Source: Chara braunii (lineage: Eukaryota > Streptophyta > Charophyceae > Charales > Characeae). Taken from it: 64,000 nucleotides of DNA. Below, piece after piece: positions 34,101 to 43,836 of this stretch. Location of the stretch: NCBI GenBank assembly GCA_003427395.1, contig BFEA01000378.1, forward strand, positions 1,413,289 to 1,477,288. The letters are read 5' to 3'. The notes under the pieces were generated by a model. It worked only from the letters and a program-made list of their open reading frames with translations, did no database searches and was not told the origin of the DNA. Position 1 is the stretch's first letter. Every line of letters begins with the position of its first letter. The translations under genes were made by a program, and so were the position numbers.

Positions 34101-36363
34101 GGCGCGCGCGAGTCGGTCAAGGTGTGGCACGTCCTGGGGATGATGAGAGAGTCAGCGAAGGGAAGAGGTGTGTGAGCGTAATAGATGGGGACGTCAACTA
34201 GATAGCGGTATGAGGCGGCGCCCTAGGGACGAAGAAGCGGTCTGTCGACGGAGCCGAGGGAGAGCGGGTACCGCGAGGGTGACACGCGAGGGTCTACCCA
34301 GCAGGGTAACACGCGTCAACAGCGGTGTGCGAGACAGTTACAGGGGGACGGCTGCAAAGAGAGACTGCGTGAGCAAAGTAGGATGCGAGCCTGCGATGTG
34401 CGAATGACGTCAACAGTTGCGCGTACGCTCATGCGACTTCCTGCTCCTACTGCAGTAACGGAAAAGGCAAAAAAAAAAAGATCCTGCAAGAAATGACATG
34501 GGTAATGGCCATCGAGAGAGAAGGTATTTGTGCAACGTATAGTAGGAGCCGCCATGAGATCCGCTTGCAGCGCGCCAAACTATGACCTCTTCATCGTCTT
34601 GGACACCGATCGGTCGCCCTTCACTTGCGTGTGCGGCTGTAGTCACTAGCTGGTCAGTGTGTATCTGGTGAAAAGCTGAGTCGGTTTAATGCGGGTAATT
34701 GTATCAGTAGTTTACCAGAAGTTGACGTCACTCGTCTCGTTTCCATCTGGTTCTTTCGCCCTAGCTTTGGCGCTATCCAGGCAGCTAGATCGTCTTCCTC
34801 GAAGACGTTAATCATTTCGGTCTAGTTTTTCTATACACGAGCAGGAGAGGACGCTTGAGAGNCTGAGATGGAGGATCAAGAAAGACATTCGGGGNAAAAG
34901 GGCAGGGNCCCTTTTCACCTTTANTCGCAGNCAATGAGACAGATAACTGATGTTGTTTNTCACGGATCTTCGGAGCTTTCCTNANCAATCATCTTGGCTG
35001 AATTTCCAGATAAGAAGCTTGTTATTACGAATAGTTTNNTCTCNCTATTTCTTTTAACTAATTCATTTTATTTTATTTTTNCCTTTTAAGCAGGTTAATT
35101 GGTCTGCTTGATTAGTGCTGACTGGTTTNGTTNTGACGCAAAAGGGGTNAGACCCACTGCAAACTGCATGAACANGTGATCAGGGAAGTAGNTCCTCCCT
35201 ATAACTGTGACTAAAGGTCTCCTAGCCCCGGAGAAAGTCCAGCATACGAGTGGGTGGTCTAAATGATTCGCGAGATTTAGGGAGTGNAGTTGTCCATAAA
35301 TGGGCACGGCCTCACGCTCTNCTGATCGGAACCGCTATCCGTGCAGAGTTGATTACTCGAGTGTTTGTCAATTCAAACGGGGTATACAATTCTTGTACGG
35401 TATGCCTGATAACGGGTTCGTAGGACGACTGATCGAGTTTGGTCCATCTTTTCTCTGNCGTCTTACATGAGAACAGTGAGAGTAGAGGTCACAAGAGTCG
35501 TCTGGATTTTTGACTCTCCTTTCCCTCTTTTTGTGAAAACAGGGGTGTGTGAACGTGTGTGTTTACACGTGTACATTTGATCAAGCGCTCGNCAGNTAGT
35601 CACAAGAGNTTGTTNTGATNTGTGTTTAACTGAGTGTGGGCNTGTGTGAGCATGCGTGTACCCGATCAAGATAAATGCGTAATAGTGCGTTGTTCGCAAG
35701 GTTGAGAACANCGCGTGCANGTGGTAGTTTGGGTATTCAGGTCCGTTTTTTTGGNGGGCTCAATGCGCGAACTCGTCTTTACAAGGAAACACAGAGGTAA
35801 TTTTGGTAATGTTCAAAGATTTTGTCCTTCCTAAATGGATGGGGAAAAGAAGGACAGTGTTGCGAAAAGTCTTTTACATTCTTGTTAAGTTTTTACTTAA
35901 CGGTGATTAACAGTCTACTCGTTCCGTTTTAATATGTCTCGACTCAGAAAAGAGTAATTTGATCTTTCAGTTATTGTGCCAGGAGCTTGGTCATGTCGAG
36001 GGGGTCCTCGTCAGGTACACCCTATGCATGCCTCTCACCCATACTCAAGGAAAACTCCGTTCATAGTTGGCCCGAACATGGGTGATAGAGGTGTGTGTCC
36101 CTAAGGCGTTTTCCTTCAGAGATCTGGTCCCTGTCCTCTCGAAAGGAAGTTGTTTATTTCGTCTGCTTCGGCGACGGAATACCGGGATGTCCTTCAGAAC
36201 GGATGGTGCCAGGTCCTCACTCTAGCTTGCTTTTTTTTAATGGGTGTATTCTTTGTCGTGACATACTTGTCTGAGAAATTATCCAGTGTTTTTTGCCTTG
36301 ACACACAGGGCTTGAACAGGAGCAAAGTAAACCCGTGTTCTACAAGTGAAAACATGAAGGACA

Positions 36364-36544
36364 GAAGTCACTGTCCTATCATCCAAGTCACTCTTGAGAA
36401 TAAATTTCCTCTTTCTCCCCTGTTCGTTTTTCTATTGTGAACGTTCCTATTCAGGGTCATCAAGGATGTTAATCAATAACTCTTCAGCTTTCCTCCTTTT
36501 CTTTTCCTCTATCATTTGAGCTGTCATATGGGTTTAGAGGTTTC
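36364..36544 (-). pseudogene. gag-pol linker remnant
   Basis: Minus-strand sequence just past the gag stop carries coding-like frames in shifted phase: MIEEKKRRKAEELLINILDD and then RKRKFILKSDLDDRT. They end at the inversion breakpoint. The pol frame at 43,837 begins with PIAKMLEETE, a plausible continuation, so the two edges were probably joined before the inversion. Confidence 0.5.
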
Positions 36545-37984
36545 TTACTTCACCAATCCGGACACTAGGTTCCATGACGAGTTCTGGGGTAAATCGTCGT
36601 GAAACGACATCATGTTAGCCAGAAAGCGAACCCTCTCATAGGAAGAGGATTCTACTAATTCAGAACAGTTATGAGAAGTATGATTCCCTTCTAATGGAGA
36701 CTCACTTGTGGAAGCCTTACTGGGCACACACTCTGTCAACGTCAAGGACTGCAAAGATAGTCCAATCGTGGTATGAAGGTCACTTGTTCCCTGTATTAGT
36801 TCATTAGGCAATTCTCCAATGAGGAAATGAACATTCACATTAGTATTTCTCTTCTTCTTAATCTTCATTTTTTCATCATGTTTAAGAGCAAGAAGCCTCA
36901 TACCTCCTGGATGTCTGGGGTCCAACTTATTCCATGAACTATCACAGACGTGGTCCATTACATCTTTCTTTGCCACCCCACTCCTTACATCCTCCTCAAG
37001 AGGCTTGCAATAGGTGGTAATGTGACCCCCTTCACCACAGTAGTAGCAGGTAAAACTCCTCTTAAGACGCTCATCATATTTTATTCTTTCTCTGTTTTCT
37101 CCATCACCATTTTTTCCATTCCTTTTGGATCTGGAAGAATCCCCCTTCTTACCATAGCTCTCATTGTCATCATCATCGTCGTCATCCTCTTCACTTTCAG
37201 CCTTCTTCTTTCCCCTGTCATCCACAGCATGTGTTGCAGGCCTTGCAGGCATAAAGTTAGTCATTACTTTATGAAAAATATTCTTAGCACTCAGATTGTT
37301 CCCTCTGTTCATACCATATTCAGTCTCCCAGTCCTTAGCCAAAGTACTGATCTGATCTAGTGACTATTTCTTATGAGAGACTGTAGGTAGAGTTCTTACA
37401 ATCGCAACCATTTCATCCCATCTGAGAGGGTAATGCTGTGCCTGGTTGAAAACTGCCTACCTTTCCGTGTCAGTAAAAATTGTTAAAAATATATGACATC
37501 TCTGGGCTTCATCCAAATATGAAATTTTTTTTGCTGTTCGGATGAAGATCTGAAGAAAAACATTGAAAGTGTCATACTTAGCTCTCCTGATGTTGAGTAA
37601 ATCCTTGGTTGTAGTTGGGACTGAATCCTTCTCAAACTTCTTCTTCATTCTCTCTTTGACCTCTTCCCATGTAGTGACACCTTCCATTAGTTCCTGAACA
37701 GCCAACCTTGAGTCAGTATCACAGTAAGATAGAAGATACTTAAGCCGTTGCTTATCAGTCCAACCGTAACTGAGTCCAAATAATTCATACTCGTCCAAAA
37801 AATCATTAACCTGAGACCTTCTGAAACATGAAATCCTCTCATCTGGTCTCCTTGCTCTTGGAATATCTGACCCTCCTTTTATAGTGTCTACTCTCTCAAC
37901 CAGTTCCCGTATAACCCCAACCAAAGCCTCTTCATTAGTCCCTGCAGATGAACTCGGTCTTCCTCGTTCTGCCATCTTGACCAT
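36545..37984 (-). pseudogene. gag: gag (capsid/nucleocapsid) with two in-frame stops
   Basis: One frame runs from 37,984 to 36,545 (480 codons) broken by TAG near 37,455 and near 37,365. The N-terminal part has RISCFRRSQVNDFLDEYEL and WTDKQRLKYLLSYC, a helical pattern like the gag capsid of Ty3-type elements (retrotransposon gag family). The second part has a long acidic run (about 37,160-37,195), a Lys/Arg-rich stretch, then a zinc knuckle CYYCGEGGHITTYC (C-x2-C-x4-H-x4-C) at about 37,048-37,007. Gag would form the particle and bind element RNA. The gene lies in the inverted segment, so it now points away from pol. Confidence 0.8.
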
Positions 37985-38045
37985 AGATCTTCCCGGATAT
38001 TCTTTTCCCTCTTTCTGTCATTCTCGTCCTCTTCTTCCTTGCCCT

Positions 38046-38312
38046 TCAATCTCTCACTCTTCTAGCAAGGGATACAGACTTGTTTCTCTCTTCTCTTGTC
38101 TGCTTTACCCCTTGAGAGTTCTGTACATATAGAGTATAAGCAATAACGGATTGGGTGGTGATCAATGACAATGCAATCCTTCTCAGCCTTCCAATGTAAT
38201 CTTCAATCAATTCTCTTTCATCATCTCTGCTCAATCTTCTATCATACCCTTTTATAATACCCCGAATCATAAAATATCGAGTCAGGTCTATAATCTCATA
38301 ATCAAATTGCAT
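38046..38312 (-). CDS. Leader module B, second copy
   Basis: 88 residues in the leader between primer site and gag. ERELIEDYIGRLRRIALSLI followed by QSVIAYTLYVQNSQG and SVSLARRV gives helix, strand, strand, helix. It parallels the neighbouring module (38,316-38,606) and the LTR module at 43,067-43,318 (EERIINNIRRICGLV; KSIEYSFYIHGQDG; EQARSKAERA). Starts are uncertain. It could be a separate protein, an exon, or part of a broken polyprotein. No family known to me matches. Confidence 0.45.
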   Translation of the reverse strand: MQFDYEIIDLTRYFMIRGIIKGYDRRLSRDDERELIEDYIGRLRRIALSLITTQSVIAYTLYVQNSQGVKQTREERNKSVSLARRVRD

Positions 38313-38315
38313 CGT

Positions 38316-38606
38316 TTACAGTCCACTATTCATCCTTCTTGCAAGAGAGACCCGTTCTCGAGAAGTGTGATATGATACTCTCTCAGTAGTTCTCACTTTC
38401 ACCACATTTAACAGATAGCTTATCTCAGTCTGGTCAGTGACAATTCTCAAGGCAGAATCTCCCATGCGATCAAAGAAAGGTTGCAAGAACTCAAGCTCAT
38501 CTAAGGTAGAAAGATTCATGTCAGACGTCCGAAGAGTCCCTTCTACCTTGACTATTCTACCTTCCAACACAACCCCTAGTGTCAATTGTTCAGTCAAACT
38601 GGGCAT
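38316..38606 (-). CDS. Leader module B, first copy
   Basis: 96 residues, same frame as the next module and separated from it by one stop. ELEFLQPFFDRMGDSALRIV, then QTEISYLLNVVKV, then SLARRM repeat the helix-strand-helix order of the other B modules. It follows the last A module at once (38,609), so these frames are packed end to end. Confidence 0.45.
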   Translation of the reverse strand: MPSLTEQLTLGVVLEGRIVKVEGTLRTSDMNLSTLDELEFLQPFFDRMGDSALRIVTDQTEISYLLNVVKVRTTERVSYHTSRERVSLARRMNSGL

Positions 38607-38608
38607 TG

Positions 38609-39181
38609 CTAAACATCATAAGCAATATCTGAAAGGTAAATCTCAGGTTGGACATAATCAGGGATCTCAAATTTGTGTTCAAAGGTACTCAAAAGTAGTG
38701 ATTTTATCATCGCAGTGAAATCTTTTTCTCTTGCTCTACCAATCTCAGCAATAGCCTCCAGCAGAGGCATCCAGTCTCTCCTGTCTTCAAACCCCTTAAC
38801 AATTGAGAACTCAGGGAACCTTTTAAATTGTCTTACTTCCTTCCCCCAAGTTACCTTTCTCTTTAACTTCTCAAACCACTTCTTGGTTCTTATGAGACTA
38901 ATATAAGCACCTATCTGACACTTCAAGTAATCATCTTCCTTTTCTAGGTCTGCGGGTACATAAATCCGTACGTCCAGGCTTCCAGTACTCAGAAATTTGA
39001 CCACTGGGATGTGAAATATTATGGGTCCTCTCACACAAGTCTCATATCTCAGGATCACAAAAGGATTATCACACCCTATCACCTCATAGAGTTTACCCCT
39101 CACAGTAGTTATCCTGGCTACTGAGAGTATTCTTCTTGGACCCTCTTCACTTTCCATACAAACTTTATCATGGCATACCAA
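38609..39181 (-). CDS. Leader module A5
   Basis: 190 residues, the longest leader frame. GCDNPFVILRYET and SLDVRIYVPADLEKED match the A-module signature (FSYExVRYE, then F..LD.YD[IV].IYV). Later GFEDRRDWMPLLEAIA corresponds to the KDNW.A[MV]I.F.. block of the others. An extra C-terminal part (KSLLLSTFEHKFEIPDY) is not seen elsewhere. It overlaps the end of A4 by about 64 bases in another frame, which may be a frameshift joint or genuine overlap. Confidence 0.5.
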   Translation of the reverse strand: MVCHDKVCMESEEGPRRILSVARITTVRGKLYEVIGCDNPFVILRYETCVRGPIIFHIPVVKFLSTGSLDVRIYVPADLEKEDDYLKCQIGAYISLIRTKKWFEKLKRKVTWGKEVRQFKRFPEFSIVKGFEDRRDWMPLLEAIAEIGRAREKDFTAMIKSLLLSTFEHKFEIPDYVQPEIYLSDIAYDV

Positions 39182-39630
39182 TTATCTTTTGGGAATGTGA
39201 GTCTCTCAACAGGTGGAGATGGTACCCCAACAAAAGGTCTGATATAGGTGCTAAAGGAAAAGTTCCTTCCCTCTCGCTCTAATCTTCTTTTCTCATCATG
39301 CACAAGATCCGATGCCCGTTGCCAACACACACCTTTTCTACATTCCTCAAACCTTTGTTTTGACACGTAAATCTCAATATCATACTCATCAAGATCAGTA
39401 AAATAGCATGTAAGAACATACAGACTGTCCTGTTCTCGTCCTGGTTTCTTTATTGTTTCATACCTTACAATTTCATAAGGGATTACGGCCCTACCCGCTA
39501 TAGAATTAAGGAAATTTAGCAGTTTATCTGATTCAACCTTACTCAACCCTTCATGGCCCCTAATCAGTCTAAGATTAGGCTTCTCTCTTAAAGGTACATA
39601 GCATCGACTCATCTGACTTTTTGATCTCAT
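39118..39630 (-). CDS. Leader module A4
   Basis: 170 residues and the cleanest A module. SDKLLNFLNS, YEIVRYETIKKPG, LYVLTCYFTDLDEYDIEIYV, then a charged helix (HDEKRRLEREG) and SPPVERLTFPKDNWYAMIKF. Predicted order is a strand pair, a helix, then a Pro-rich loop and a Trp-containing helix. No known domain was recognised. The start is uncertain. Confidence 0.55.
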   Translation of the reverse strand: MRSKSQMSRCYVPLREKPNLRLIRGHEGLSKVESDKLLNFLNSIAGRAVIPYEIVRYETIKKPGREQDSLYVLTCYFTDLDEYDIEIYVSKQRFEECRKGVCWQRASDLVHDEKRRLEREGRNFSFSTYIRPFVGVPSPPVERLTFPKDNWYAMIKFVWKVKRVQEEYSQ

Positions 39631-40102
39631 TCACTTTCAAAGCAAACTCAATCACTGCAGACCAATTATCTTTTGACAAATTTATATCAGGCAAGGGAGG
39701 AGCTGGAAATCTCTCAAATATAGTAAATCGAGCAGATCTTGTGAAATTTTTATTTTCCCTTTCAAATCTCTCTTTCTCTCTCAGTACCACTTCCTCAGCA
39801 AATCCCCAGCATCTCTTATGTACTGCTTCTGCACTTCTCTCCTTTGGGACATAAATTCTGACATCATACACGTCCAATTCCGTGAAATAAAATATCAGTA
39901 TATATAATCGTTCCTGCTCCTACCCGCTCTCGACCATCTCATATCTGACAGCCTCATACGAGAACACCTCTTTCTTGCTAAGAGTATTCAGAGACTTCAG
40001 GGGACACTCGACTTTCTCTTGACTCGGGTCTGAACCTCTGCCGAATTTATGCCTTCTCTGTCTGATTTCTTCTGCTAAAATCTCTTTAGTTCTCATGACC
40101 AC
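39575..40102 (-). pseudogene. Leader module A3, one in-frame TAG
   Basis: A single frame of 176 codons broken by TAG near 39,922. FSYEAVRYEMVESG, then LYILIFYFTELDVYDVRIYV, ERFERENKNF, PPLPDINLSKDNWSAVIEFA match A4 over most of their length. The frame has no ATG at its left edge, and the A2 sequence runs into it, so A2 and A3 may once have been continuous. Confidence 0.5.
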
Positions 40103-40606
40103 AATTTATTTTCTCCCTTGTCAATACCATGTTGATTATCGGCAGCCAGTTAGTCCCATCGCAATAACTGTTAGGTATAGGAGGAATCAGAACAGTCTTA
40201 TATGCCACTGACATTATACCCCATTCCACTTTCTTCTTTTGCTTAATCAGATCTAGCTTTCATCATAAATGAATTGGATCACAATTTCTCATAGCCAATG
40301 AAAGTCCTCACCATCATTGCTGCCTCCATCTTTGACGTATGGATGAATATCATAGATATCTCCCTCCAAGAAGTGAGTCGTCACTACGCAGATGGTTGAG
40401 CCACGAAAGTGATAGCCCCAACAACCCTCATATCCGTAAGAAAACATCCCTCTAGAGGTGAGTTTGGATAAATCTTTTAGTGTGCACTGTCGACCAACAT
40501 TTGTCTTGATCTGATCCACTCTCTTGCTTTCAATTCCTTCAGTGTGAGGGGGGGCAGTAGAGCATACCTGATATCGGACTCGATTCTCAACAACCAGTAA
40601 TATCAA
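40100..40606 (-). pseudogene. Leader module A2, frameshifted
   Basis: The first half (to 40,289) reads CTLKDLSKLTSRGMFSYGYE and FLEGDIYDIHPYV, the A signature. After a stop and frame change the second half reads PPIPNSYCDGTNWLPIINMV, the second A block. It is the first module after the primer site, about 210 bases from it. Confidence 0.45.
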
Positions 40607-40814
40607 TCTTCTTTCCCGGTCCAGTGTGGTACCTCACACAAGGAAAGACAGGACTCGGTTAGCAAATTAAACCTTTCAACAGAATAACGACTCAAGAAAA
40701 GACTGCAAATTCAATCTGAAAAATTCTGAAGTTGTCAACAGTTCTCAATGCCTAATCAAAAGTTCAAAGCCGCTTGCTGACCTAGGCTCGTTCCAGACAC
40801 GAAACATTTTCATG

Positions 40815-40832
40815 TCCCCGGCAACGGCGCCA
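40815..40832 (-). promoter_or_regulatory. Primer binding site, tRNA-Asp type
   Basis: The plus strand reads TCCCCGGCAACGGCGCCA, the 3' end of plant tRNA-Asp including CCA, so the minus strand is its complement: the primer site used by Athila-type and other plant Ty3-type elements. Four T separate it from the LTR end TGTCGCAC at 40,837. Its orientation shows that this LTR half, the leader and gag run on the minus strand. Confidence 0.9.
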
Positions 40833-41324
40833 TTTTTGTCGCACTTTTTCCAGTCGGGCCACTTCGGGCAGCCGGAAAGCCAACAGGCTGTCACGCAGGA
40901 TTTTGATTATGATTGCAATAAATAAAATAAATGAATTAAAACAAATCCCTTCCTATTGAGTGCGTCCGGCTTCAAGCGAGACCCTTCAATTACGGTCTTC
41001 ACCCGTCCTCGGTCTTATGAATCTTTTATTTTGATTCAGAACAGTAAAGAATCATGCAAGTAATAATCATAAAAATTTATGGGGTGCTACGCATGCATCA
41101 TTGTCAATCTAATGCCGAGAACTGTGACATAATCATTAAAGAATGCAAACATCAAGCATGGCAATGCAAGGAAGCAAGACTGACTGACTCGATCAAAGAC
41201 GAGGGCAAATAAATGAGGGAAGAATGAGAACTCATAATAGTCTCAAGGAGTACATATGGAAGAGAACATGGCCANCACCAATCAAGAGTCCTCACTCAAT
41301 CCTCTGAACTTCACTCTTCATCTG

Positions 41325-41977
41325 TCACTTTGTTGCCTGTCGTCTAGGCCTCTTGCCATGTCTCCGTACTCTCTGAGGTTGTGGCTTCTNAATGTAAAGC
41401 CACCTGTAGCCCACTAGTTCCAGACACTTCCAGCCAAGTCNCATAATGCGGAAGTCAAGCATGNCACAAAATTCCTCCCATAATGTGGGGAGATAGGGCC
41501 GAGAGAAAATGCCCCTCCTGAGGTGTGGAAACTCTGAGGGCTTAGTCACCACCTCGTAGTCAATCACTGCAAGCGATATGTACCTCTTTGCCAAGTCCGC
41601 CAGTCCACCCCAATAGGAGCCATCAGTAAGATAGTAAGGGACCGGAGGCTTGGGATAGTCAGTGAAAAGCTTAGGTTCAAAACTTAGACTAGCTTTGTAT
41701 TTCCCTGGAGCCTCTCAGCTTTCCACTGCACATACTCGGCTGCTGCAGCCCACACTGCATCAAAATATGGATGAACCTCATTCCCTTTCTTTAGATAGAT
41801 CCGCAGATCTTTAACCGTACCTTCTGCAAACTCTGTGAGAGCAATGGAAATTGACAAATCTTCACGCTTGAAACCATCGATTCTGACATATTTGTAGGGG
41901 AAACACTTTCTTAGGGCCAACCGGTTGAGGTTGTCGAGGACCTACTGGTCAACCGTGATAGGGTTGATCTCTCTCAT
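41325..41977 (-). pseudogene. LTR-encoded module A1 (5' LTR copy)
   Basis: From ATG at 41,977 the frame reads MREINPITVDQ, a TAG, then VLDNLNRLALRKCFPYKYV and FAEGTVKDLRIYL, the A signature. After a stop (near 41,684) and frame change, KPPVPYYLTDGSYWGGLADL gives the second A block and runs on to GIFSRPYLPTLWEEF and a basic tail (RRHGKRPRRQATK) ending at 41,325. The TAG and the frame change are also in the 3' LTR, so they predate this insertion. A few N lie in the last third. Confidence 0.5.
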
Positions 41978-42094
41978 ATGTTCAAGCAGATAGCTACCTC
42001 CGGATGGAAGGAAAAAGGGTCCGCTTGACCAAAGGGCGTCTGTTGCTTGAATGTCCTTTGAAGACCGTTCAAGATGCTACTTCCAGGGTGTTGT

Positions 42095-42200
42095 TTTGAT
42101 CGTTGATCTGAGTACTGTTCAGACTGTTGTTCTTATTGTTGATCTGATTGTTAATCTGATTGCTGATCTGATTGCTGATCTGATTGCTTTTCTAATTACC
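42095..42200. repeat. 12-bp repeat in LTR (5' copy)
   Basis: Repeats of TGATCTGATTGC / TGATCTGATTGT. The 3' LTR equivalent is at 57,148-57,235. Confidence 0.8.
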
Positions 42201-43066
42201 TGCTGGTCTGACTGCTTGGTATGATTGCTGATCTGAATACCTTTTCCGAATGCTGATTAGGATGCTGATCGGATGAAGAATGACTGCTATTTGATTGCAA
42301 ATTGAGATCTGAGCATTGTTTGAGGGTGCTGACTGAATGACACTCTGAAAGATGATTAGCTTCAGATCAAGAGGCTAAATAATTGCTGACCAGAAAACTG
42401 ACTGATTACTGATTAAAAGAAAACCGACTGATTGCTGATTGGAAAAATTGTGGCTCTCTAGTCCCTTACTGGTAAAATTTAAAATTGTTACCATCTGTTG
42501 GAAAGTACGTTTAACTATAACTATAGAACAACTGATTTCGGATTCGTTGGCTTTGGCCGTTAGATGCTGAGCACAAGGTCTGCAGAGTGCAGAGTCTGCT
42601 AAGGTAGCTGTCACTAAGTAGGGTACTGAGCACTTTTCCTAGTTTGAGCGGCACACTGTCAAAGTATTGTCCAAATGTCGCCTGAGTATCGCCTTGTAGT
42701 CCCCTCTTTACTAGTCTGTCCTTTTCTGTATCGTGTGATCTGCTCTCGAAATCTCTTCTTCTTTCACTCTCACCGTCGACCACTAAAGACCCATCGAGTT
42801 CGGTCCATATTTACAGCGAAAGAGAGCATACTGCAAGTTCGATCGCTGGCTGAGTATTGATCAGGCATGGTTCGAACGCTGATTACAGGTTGCTTAGTTG
42901 CAGTTTGATGGGACAGATTGAGGGTCACCTCGTCGCTAGTTGAACGCAGTCTGAGAATTGGTTGTGCGTCACCTGCCAACTACCAACTGCGTTGAGTACT
43001 AAAGCCGCATGTCACTTTCTGACTAGATCCATTGGCTAAGTCCTTCAGAGAGAGGTCTGTAAGCGC

Positions 43067-43318
43067 TCATGCTCTCTCAGCCTTCGATCTGGCCTGTTCA
43101 ACCGTCTCGGTAAATGAGTAAGTACTGTGTAATTTCCCGTCTTGTCCGTGGATGTAAAACGAATACTCAATAGATTTCTGATCCCTCACTAACTCTAGTG
43201 TTTCTCCTCTCACTAGCCCACAGATACGCCGGATATTGTTGATTATCCTCTCCTCCCAACTGTCTTCCCTGTCTAAATGGAGAGAGTAAGTTATCCTCAG
43301 TTTGCGTTCATTCCCCAT
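43067..43318 (-). CDS. LTR-encoded module B (5' LTR copy, intact)
   Basis: 83 residues from ATG: KLRITYSLHLDREDSWEERI, IRRICGLV, VRDQKSIEYSFYIHGQDGK and EQARSKAERA. The helix-strand-strand-helix order is that of the B modules next to gag. The 3' LTR copy is the same with substitutions and one TAA. Why a protein module should lie in an LTR, and so be present twice per element, is not known. Confidence 0.5.
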   Translation of the reverse strand: MGNERKLRITYSLHLDREDSWEERIINNIRRICGLVRGETLELVRDQKSIEYSFYIHGQDGKLHSTYSFTETVEQARSKAERA

Positions 43319-43836
43319 TATTTTCTCTTTACTTCCTTACAGTGACTCACAACCCTGGTAGATAAAACTTAACCTTTCAGTTTGTCTCTACTCGTTTGTC
43401 ATTCAGGGCGTCCCTTAGGTTTCCAACGGTAGCTGTGTAAACGTTGGATTTCAGTTTTTGACTAGATCGGCGCCCTTCTGAGTTGGGGGTTGTAGGTGGT
43501 CCGAATGGTTGTTGGCGGAGGATAGCACTGAGCACTCCCTGACTCAATCCCTCATTCCGAGTCTCAGCATAGTATCGTTATACTAAGCTTTGTGTCCCTG
43601 GGTCTGTTGTTCTCGGTTCGGTGTGACTCAGGCCGCGAATCCGAGTGTGGCTAATTGCTACCTGTTCTGCCACTTACGCGTCACGCGGTATCAACCTTAG
43701 TACTCTGGGCTCAGTATCTCAGCCTCAGATATAGTCTGCCAGCTCCTGGTCCGAAGACTAATCACTTTCATAGTGTTGTTTCAACTAGAAACCTGACAGA
43801 GCTAGAGTCCAGAATTTGGATTTCACTTGAAAATTT

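Larger units (their letters stand above)
32199..36363 (+). repeat. 5' LTR, first part (in original orientation)
   Basis: Matches 50,955-55,130 throughout, with a few substitutions and small indels. U3 holds a CCTATGGGGG unit present twice here and three times in the 3' LTR, a hairpin GTTGGCCT/AGGCCAAC at about 32,765-32,791, and the TATA box. The match breaks off at AAGGACA (about 36,363), where the inverted segment begins. Bases from 34,862 to 35,755 include about two dozen N that recur at the same relative places in the 3' LTR. Confidence 0.9.
40837..43836 (-). repeat. 5' LTR, second part (inverted)
   Basis: Reverse complement of 55,207-58,513, with the same order of module B, a 12-bp repeat, module A1 and the GTGCGACA end. 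It lacks the atp1 insert found in the 3' LTR; here the site reads GGGACTAGAGAGCCACA. The match starts abruptly at GGTGCC (about 43,836), the right-hand inversion breakpoint. Confidence 0.9.

Noticed and set aside
36950-37360. Membrane-like plus-strand frame
   Set aside because: Antisense shadow of gag; hydrophobicity arises from its acidic and basic runs read backwards.
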